A stretch of DNA of 64,000 bases from Eunapius fragilis (lineage: Eukaryota > Porifera > Demospongiae > Spongillida > Spongillidae): NCBI GenBank assembly GCA_963681505.1, contig OY811977.1:9794007-9858006 (forward strand), written 5' to 3'. Both the position numbers and the translations under genes were made by a program. Shown piece by piece: positions 60,013-64,000 of the stretch (the stretch's first letter is position 1; the number at the start of each line of letters is the position of its first letter). A model generated the notes under the pieces. It was given only the letters and a program-made list of their open reading frames with translations. It ran no database searches and was not told the origin of the DNA.

Positions 60013-60309
60013 ATGTTCAAAGCTTTTCTATGTTACCACTTGGAAGACTTCAGGGTACCTGCAGAGTGGCATTGTTTTGTGACCAGTTATGGCAAGGGTA
60101 CCTGTGATGGTGTAGGTGGTGCTGTAAAAAGGCAAGCTGCCAAGGCCAGTTTGCAGCGTTTATACAGTGACCAAATCACAACACCCCATGAACTTTTTAC
60201 CTTCTGCCATACTTGGTTACAGAGGATTCCTTTAAAATTTTCAACAACAAAGAATGGGGCAACGAAGAAACCTTGCTGCAAGAAAGGTTCTCCAAGGCCA
60301 AAACCATAG
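60013..60309 (+). pseudogene. Central part of the same transposon-encoded protein, right arm
   Basis: 98 codons on plus with VPAEWHCFVTSYGKGTCDGV, then GGAVKRQAAKASLQRLYSDQ and TPHELF. The WH-F-(V/A)TS-x-GKG-x-CDG-(V/I)GG-x-VKR motif is one I associate with unnamed transposon-derived proteins of invertebrates, normally upstream of the GYV...HPxGPSRSF domain seen in the left arm. A frameshift ends this frame near 60,309. The neighbouring frame continues NKEWGNEETLLQERFSKAKT towards HSFVPVDT, so the order of the original protein is visible. Confidence 0.62.
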
Positions 60310-60821
60310 CTGGTACTCAAAGATTGCACAGCTTTGTGCCTGTTGATACTAGCACACTGCAAGTGTGGCACACCAAGCATTAAAGGGTATGTGACTGCTA
60401 TTTACAATGGTGCCTGGTGGGTAGGCTGTGCAGTGTGACAGGATCTGATCCTGAAATGGAGGAAGTGACACTGTCATTTCTTCATCCACACGGTCATTTG
60501 TCTATCCTCTCAGAGCTGACATATTAACAGTACACATCAGTGACATTCTGACTTTTGTTGAGCCTACAGCCTACACTGGATGAACATATACACACTTACA
60601 TGTACTGATAATGAAATGGACAGTGCAATACAAGCTCTTGAGAATCACAAGTGGTGAAAAGGTATATATATTTACCTGGGTGTACATGCATGCAAGGGAA
60701 GGGGCAGGGGAAGGAGGTATTGTACTGTCTGTATTATGTTTGTGAAATGCTGTTTCTCTCAGTGGTTATGACAGTTGTGTTAGGTCAGTGATGTTTAGAT
60801 AGCCTATGAAAACATAAATAT

Positions 60822-61064
60822 ATGTGGTTAGGTTGGAGGCAGGGTGGAATTGCCCAAAGCAGCTGGAATCAGTATCTTCCCACTAAACCCAGTGCCAGCC
60901 CAACTGCTAATTTGGCATATGGCTTCTCCATATTGAAGACTATTTGGAAAATATTTACGGTGCAAAATGGTATGGCAGATCAATTAGGATCTAATTATAC
61001 AGAAGATGAAAGGCTGAAATTATTTCACCTCAGATACTTAATAAAGTTTAAAAATGCCTCATAA
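60822..61064 (+). other. 80-codon open frame in the right foldback arm
   Basis: Mirror of the frame at 58,929-59,159, with the same core (NQYLPTKPSASPTANLAYGF, QLGSNYTEDERLKLFHLRYL) and stop. It lies beyond the end of the main protein remnant, near the element's outer end. Confidence 0.35.
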
Positions 61065-61322
61065 TACCTTAATGAAGGAGCGATTATTAAATGCTAATTT
61101 CATTGATGAGAGTTAAAGGGTACACCAAATACAGTGCATCAAATACAGAGTGTCCAAGGAAAAGTTCACAATAATAACCATTAATATCTCCACAACAGAA
61201 GACATCTAAGGGGTGACCTTTGCACTTAGTCATGTCCCATGACCACCCTACCCATAAAATAAGTTTGGGTGAAATCTGAGTCAGACATGCAGAAACTTGC
61301 GTACGCTTGGGTAGGAATGACT

Positions 61323-61541
61323 CCTGTCCCATCTCTCCCTCCCCTCACCTCTCCCTCCTCCCCACCCTCACCCCCTCCCATCTCTCCCTCCTCCCCACCC
61401 TCACCCCCTCCCACCTCACCTGCCCTACCTCTCCCTCCTCCCCACCCTCACCCCCTCCCACATCTCCCCACCCTCACCCCTCCCACATCTCCCCACCCTC
61501 ACCCCCTCCCACCTCTCCCCTCCCACCTCTCCCCACCTCAC
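61323..61541 (+). repeat. Pyrimidine-rich minisatellite next to an exon donor
   Basis: Repeats of TCTCCCTCCTCCCCACCCTC and CACCCCCTCCCACC. On the gene's sense strand it is a G-run-rich purine tract starting immediately after the donor GTGAGG. Confidence 0.85.
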
Positions 61542-61846
61542 CTGTCCCTGATTTTCTTTGTCTTCTTCTGAATAGAAAGTGAGCGCCAGTCCAAAGTCCC
61601 CTATGGCACAGGTCCCATCCAGCTTGACCAGAATGTTCTTGGTCTTGAGGTCCCGGTGTGCAATGGACGGCTTCACCACCACCTGATTGATGACTATCTC
61701 GCTGTGGAGGTGGGCGAGGCCAGAGGCAGCGGAGGAGGAGAGGTTGCAGAGGGACTGGAGGTCAAGGACGTGAGTACGGAGGAAGTCGTGCAGGGAGCCG
61801 TTGGGGTAGAAGTCCATCACAAACCACAGCTCAGAGTCACTGTGTC
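61542..61846 (-). CDS. TGF-beta-superfamily receptor kinase, catalytic exon (HRD and DFG)
   Basis: A 305-nt exon. It encodes HSDSELWFVMDFYPNGSLHD (hinge), then SSSAASGLAHLHSEI, KPSIAHRDLKTKNILVKLDG and IGDFGLALTF, ending KENQGQ. The catalytic HRDLK lies at 61,644-61,658 and the metal-binding DFG at 61,590-61,598. GSL-x-D-(F/Y)L, SGLAHLH and HRDLK-x-KN-(I/V)L are diagnostic of TGF-beta receptor kinases. DFGLAL, rather than DLGLAV, points to type II. Acceptor GCGCAG|GA (61,847-61,848) is chosen over CTACAG 10 bases upstream because it enters in phase 1, matching the previous exon. It leaves at CAG|GTGAGG in phase 0. Confidence 0.92.
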
Positions 61847-61913
61847 CTGCGCTTCTGTAGAGAGAAAAGAGAGTGCATGAATGTGTGTGTGTGTGTGTTT
61901 GTTTTGTGTATGA

Positions 61914-62532
61914 TTTACTGGAATAAATATTGTAAAACGTGTCTGGACAGATACAATATCTAATAATAAATCCAGTCCAAAATTGATCAATTTTTGGAAG
62001 TTTGCAAGCTTAATCATTTATACATGTGGGTAGCCGGTGTTTATAGTTAGGTTGCAAGGAATAAGGAAAAAGGCATTTCAGTACGACATCACAATTGGCG
62101 CTATGGAATAGCAATGACCACTGCTAGTGCAATGACCACTGCTAGTGCAATGACTGCAATTAGTGCTGTGGAGGCTCAAGTGCATGCAAACATCCTTCGT
62201 AGTAGTGAGATGTTTGCTAACTGCAATTGGTACTACATATCATCACATGCACCCACTCCACTGGTACTACACACCATTGCACTAGCAGTGGTCATTGCAC
62301 TAGCAGTGGTCATTGCACTAGCAGTAGTCATTGCTATTCTATAGCGCCAATTGTGATGTCGTACTGAAATGCCTTTTTCCATTCCTTGCAACCTAACTAT
62401 AAACACCGGCTACCCACATGTATAAATGATTAAGCTTGCAAACTTCCCAGAAAAATTGATCAATTTTGGACTGGATTTATTGTCAGATATTGTATCTGTC
62501 CAGACACGTTTTACAATATTTATTCCAGTAAA
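61914..62532. mobile_element. ~620-bp hairpin with ~250-bp arms
   Basis: The left arm (61,914 to about 62,165) begins TTTACTGGAATAAATATTG. The right arm (about 62,268-62,532) is its reverse complement ending CAATATTTATTCCAGTAAA, with a handful of mismatches. The inner part of each arm is a short tandem repeat, GCAATGACCACTGCTAGT. The loop contains TGGTACTACATATCATCACATG, echoed in two further copies just outside at 62,638-62,690. No target duplication is visible and there is no coding content. Confidence 0.82.
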
Positions 62533-62789
62533 ATGTTTTAGACGATCAGGTCTGATACCAAAATATTAAAATTACGGCATGTATACATGTACACATTTGC
62601 GTATGTATTTATACATCATTACATGCACACCTCTCCACTGGTACTACACATCATCACATGCACACCTCTTCACTGGTACATGTACTACACATCAAGAACA
62701 TATTTGAAGGCTAAAAAGAATAACAATTCAAATCTTGTAATACTTTTACAACAGATATGGACTCCATGAGTGTGGGCTGTGCTCATCCC

Positions 62790-63930
62790 CACACTAATCC
62801 ACCTCCTCCCCACCTTCATCCACCTCCTCCCCACCTTCATCCACCTCCTCCCCACCTTCATCCACCTCCTTCCCCACCTCCTCCCCACCTTCATCCACCT
62901 CCTCCCCACCTTCATCCATCTCCTCCCCACCTTCATCCACCTCCTTCCCCACCTTCATCCACCTCCTCCCCATCTTCATCCACCTCCTCCCCTACTTCAT
63001 CCACCTCCTTCCCCACCTTCATCCACCTCCTCCCCACCTTCATCCACCTCCTTCCCACCTTCATCCACCTCCTTCCCCACCTTCATCCACCTCCTTCCCC
63101 ACCTTCATCCACCTCCTCCCCACCTTCATCCACCTCCTTCCCCACCTTCATCCACCTCCTCCCCACCTTCATCCATCTCCTCCCCCACCTTCATCCACCT
63201 CCTCCCCACCTTCATCCACCTCCTTCCCCACCTTCATCCACCTCCTCCCCACCTTCATCCACCTCCTTCCCACCTTCATCCACCTCCTCCCCACCTTCAT
63301 CCACCTCCTCCCCACCTTCATCCACCTCCTCCCCACCTTCATCCACCTCCTTCCCCACCTTCATCCACCTCCTTCCCCACCTTCATCCACCTCCTCCCCA
63401 TCTTCATCCACCTCCTTCCCCACCTTCATCCACCTCCTCCCCACCTTCATCCACCTCCTTCCCAACCTTCATCCATCTCCTCCCCACCTTCATCCACCTC
63501 CTTCCCCACCTTCATCCACCTCCTCCCCACCTTCATCCATCTCCTCCCCACCTTCATCCACCTCCTTCCCCACCTTCATCCACCTCCTCCCCACCTTCAT
63601 CCACCTGCTCCCCACCTTCATCCACCTCCTCCCCAACTTCATCCACCTCCTTCCCCACCTTCATCCACCTCCTCCCCATCTTCATCCACCTCCTTCCCCA
63701 CCTTCATCCACCTCCTCCCCACCTTCATCCACCTCCTCCCCACCTTCATCCACCTGCTCCCCACCTTCATCCACCTCCTCCCCAACTTCATCCACCTCCT
63801 TCCCCACCTTCATCCACCTCCTCCCCATCTTCATCCACCTCCTTCCCCACCTTCATCCACCTCCTCCCCACCTTCATCCACCTCCTCCCCACCTTCATCC
63901 ATCTCCTCCCCACCCTAATCCACTTCCTCC
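62790..63930 (+). repeat. 21/22-bp minisatellite (CCACCTCCTCCCCACCTTCAT)
   Basis: About 52 copies alternating between 21 bp (CCTCCTCCCCACCTTCATCC) and 22 bp (an extra T, CCTCCTTCCCC). Variants include CATCTCC and CACCTGC. The sense strand of the receptor gene reads GGGGAGGAGGTGGATGAAGG. The array starts a few bases inside the intron after donor GTAAGTGCTGGGG. Pro/His/Ser-rich frames of up to 410 codons on plus are repeat artefacts. Confidence 0.94.
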
Positions 63931-63944
63931 TCCCCAGCACTTAC

Positions 63945-64000
63945 CCACATAGGCACATATCTCCAGCATGGTACTGGCAAAGGACCTGAACGGCTCAGGG
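63945..64000 (-). CDS. TGF-beta-superfamily receptor kinase, N-lobe exon (partial)
   Basis: Only the 3' end of the exon is in the window: PEPFRSFASTMLEICAYV and the first base of a Gly codon, then donor TGTGG|GTAAGT. The assignment rests on position and phase: phase 1 out joins phase 1 in at 61,846, giving MLEICAYVGHSDSELWFVMD. That sits where the αC-β4 segment (N-I-L-x-F-I-G/A) precedes LWL-(V/I) in receptor kinases. The fragment alone is too short to recognise. Confidence 0.6.

Larger units (their letters stand above)
58670..61322. mobile_element. 2.65-kb foldback element with two ~1.3-kb inverted arms
   Basis: The left arm (58,670-60,000) is the reverse complement of the right arm (about 60,031-61,322). 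The ends read GTCATTCCTACCCAAGCG and its complement, and the arms meet around a ~30-bp centre (60,001-60,030). They match almost end to end but differ by substitutions and indels, including unequal deletions around 60,320-60,450, so this is not a duplicated read. A possible 5-bp flank repeat, CCTGT, occurs on both sides, but the flanks are low-complexity. Each arm carries remnants of the same transposon protein, in opposite orientations. Confidence 0.85.
58040..61541 (-). other. Intron of the receptor gene, ~3.5 kb, carrying a foldback element
   Basis: Runs from donor CAG|GTGAGG (61,541) to acceptor CCAAG (58,040). Pyrimidine-rich tracts lie at 61,323-61,541 and 58,435-58,669 with the 2.65-kb foldback element between them. 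Three short repeats of TCTCTTATTAATGCAC lie at 58,260-58,345. The flanking exon phases (0 out, 1 in) disagree by one base. Confidence 0.65.
61847..63944 (-). other. Intron of the receptor gene, ~2.1 kb
   Basis: Donor GTAAGT at 63,944-63,939, acceptor GCGCAG at 61,847. Both ends give a phase-1 join that restores YVG-HSDSELW. It contains a large minisatellite and an inverted repeat, listed separately, and a short GT-rich stretch at about 61,880-61,905. Confidence 0.8.

Noticed and set aside
58670..61322. Palindromic sequencing or assembly artefact
   Set aside because: The two arms differ by many substitutions and by unequal deletions, which a duplicated read would not show.
61851..61860. Acceptor CTACAG upstream of the catalytic exon
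   Set aside because: It would enter in phase 2 and does not fit the phase-1 donor at 63,945; GCGCAG 10 bases further on joins in frame.
62757..63989. 410-codon Pro/His/Ser-rich frame
   Set aside because: It translates the 21/22-bp minisatellite; the minus strand here is an intron of the receptor gene.

Overview
The window is eukaryotic and almost certainly from an invertebrate animal. Its only host gene is a TGF-beta-superfamily receptor serine/threonine kinase, a family found only in animals, split by GT/AG introns on the minus strand. The transposon load and palindrome-rich repeats would suit a sponge or another early-branching animal, but the sequence alone does not settle the lineage. 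I see no RNA genes, no prokaryotic operon and no CRISPR system.

Bases 1-47,335 are a mosaic of satellite DNA built from a few families: a ~62-bp monomer; a GGTAGT/GGGATT microsatellite that grows out of one fixed point in that monomer; a 52-bp monomer with a 22-bp perfect palindrome; a 185/208-bp monomer filling about 20 kb, with higher-order duplications (5,246 bp and 1,757 bp); and a ~32-34-bp unit made of an 18-bp perfect palindrome plus a short AT-rich linker, filling about 13 kb. Orientation flips at about 23,504. The segment 28.6-36.9 kb recurs inverted at 40.7-47.3 kb, around a core of microsatellite and a Ty3/gypsy 3' end. The many long open frames here follow from stop-free repeat units and are not called as genes.

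Bases 47,336-51,662 hold a ~55-bp GGGCCCAATTGG satellite interrupted by two DNA transposons. One is a 1,031-bp hAT-type element with 8-bp target duplications and a BED-finger remnant. The other is a 1,455-bp element with ~70-bp inverted ends whose removal restores the satellite exactly. An 850-bp insertion at 30,260-31,109 carries a 133-bp MITE with a 9-bp target duplication and a 285-bp hairpin.

Bases 52,595-64,000 (minus strand) carry five exons of the receptor: the end of the kinase N-lobe at the window edge, the HRD/DFG exon, the activation-loop exon, the C-lobe exon, and the last exon with a Ser/Thr-rich tail. Two of the four exon joins are not in phase at canonical splice sites. The introns hold minisatellites, a small MITE-like element, a ~620-bp hairpin and a 2.65-kb foldback element whose diverged arms carry the C-terminal coding region of a transposon protein in opposite orientations.
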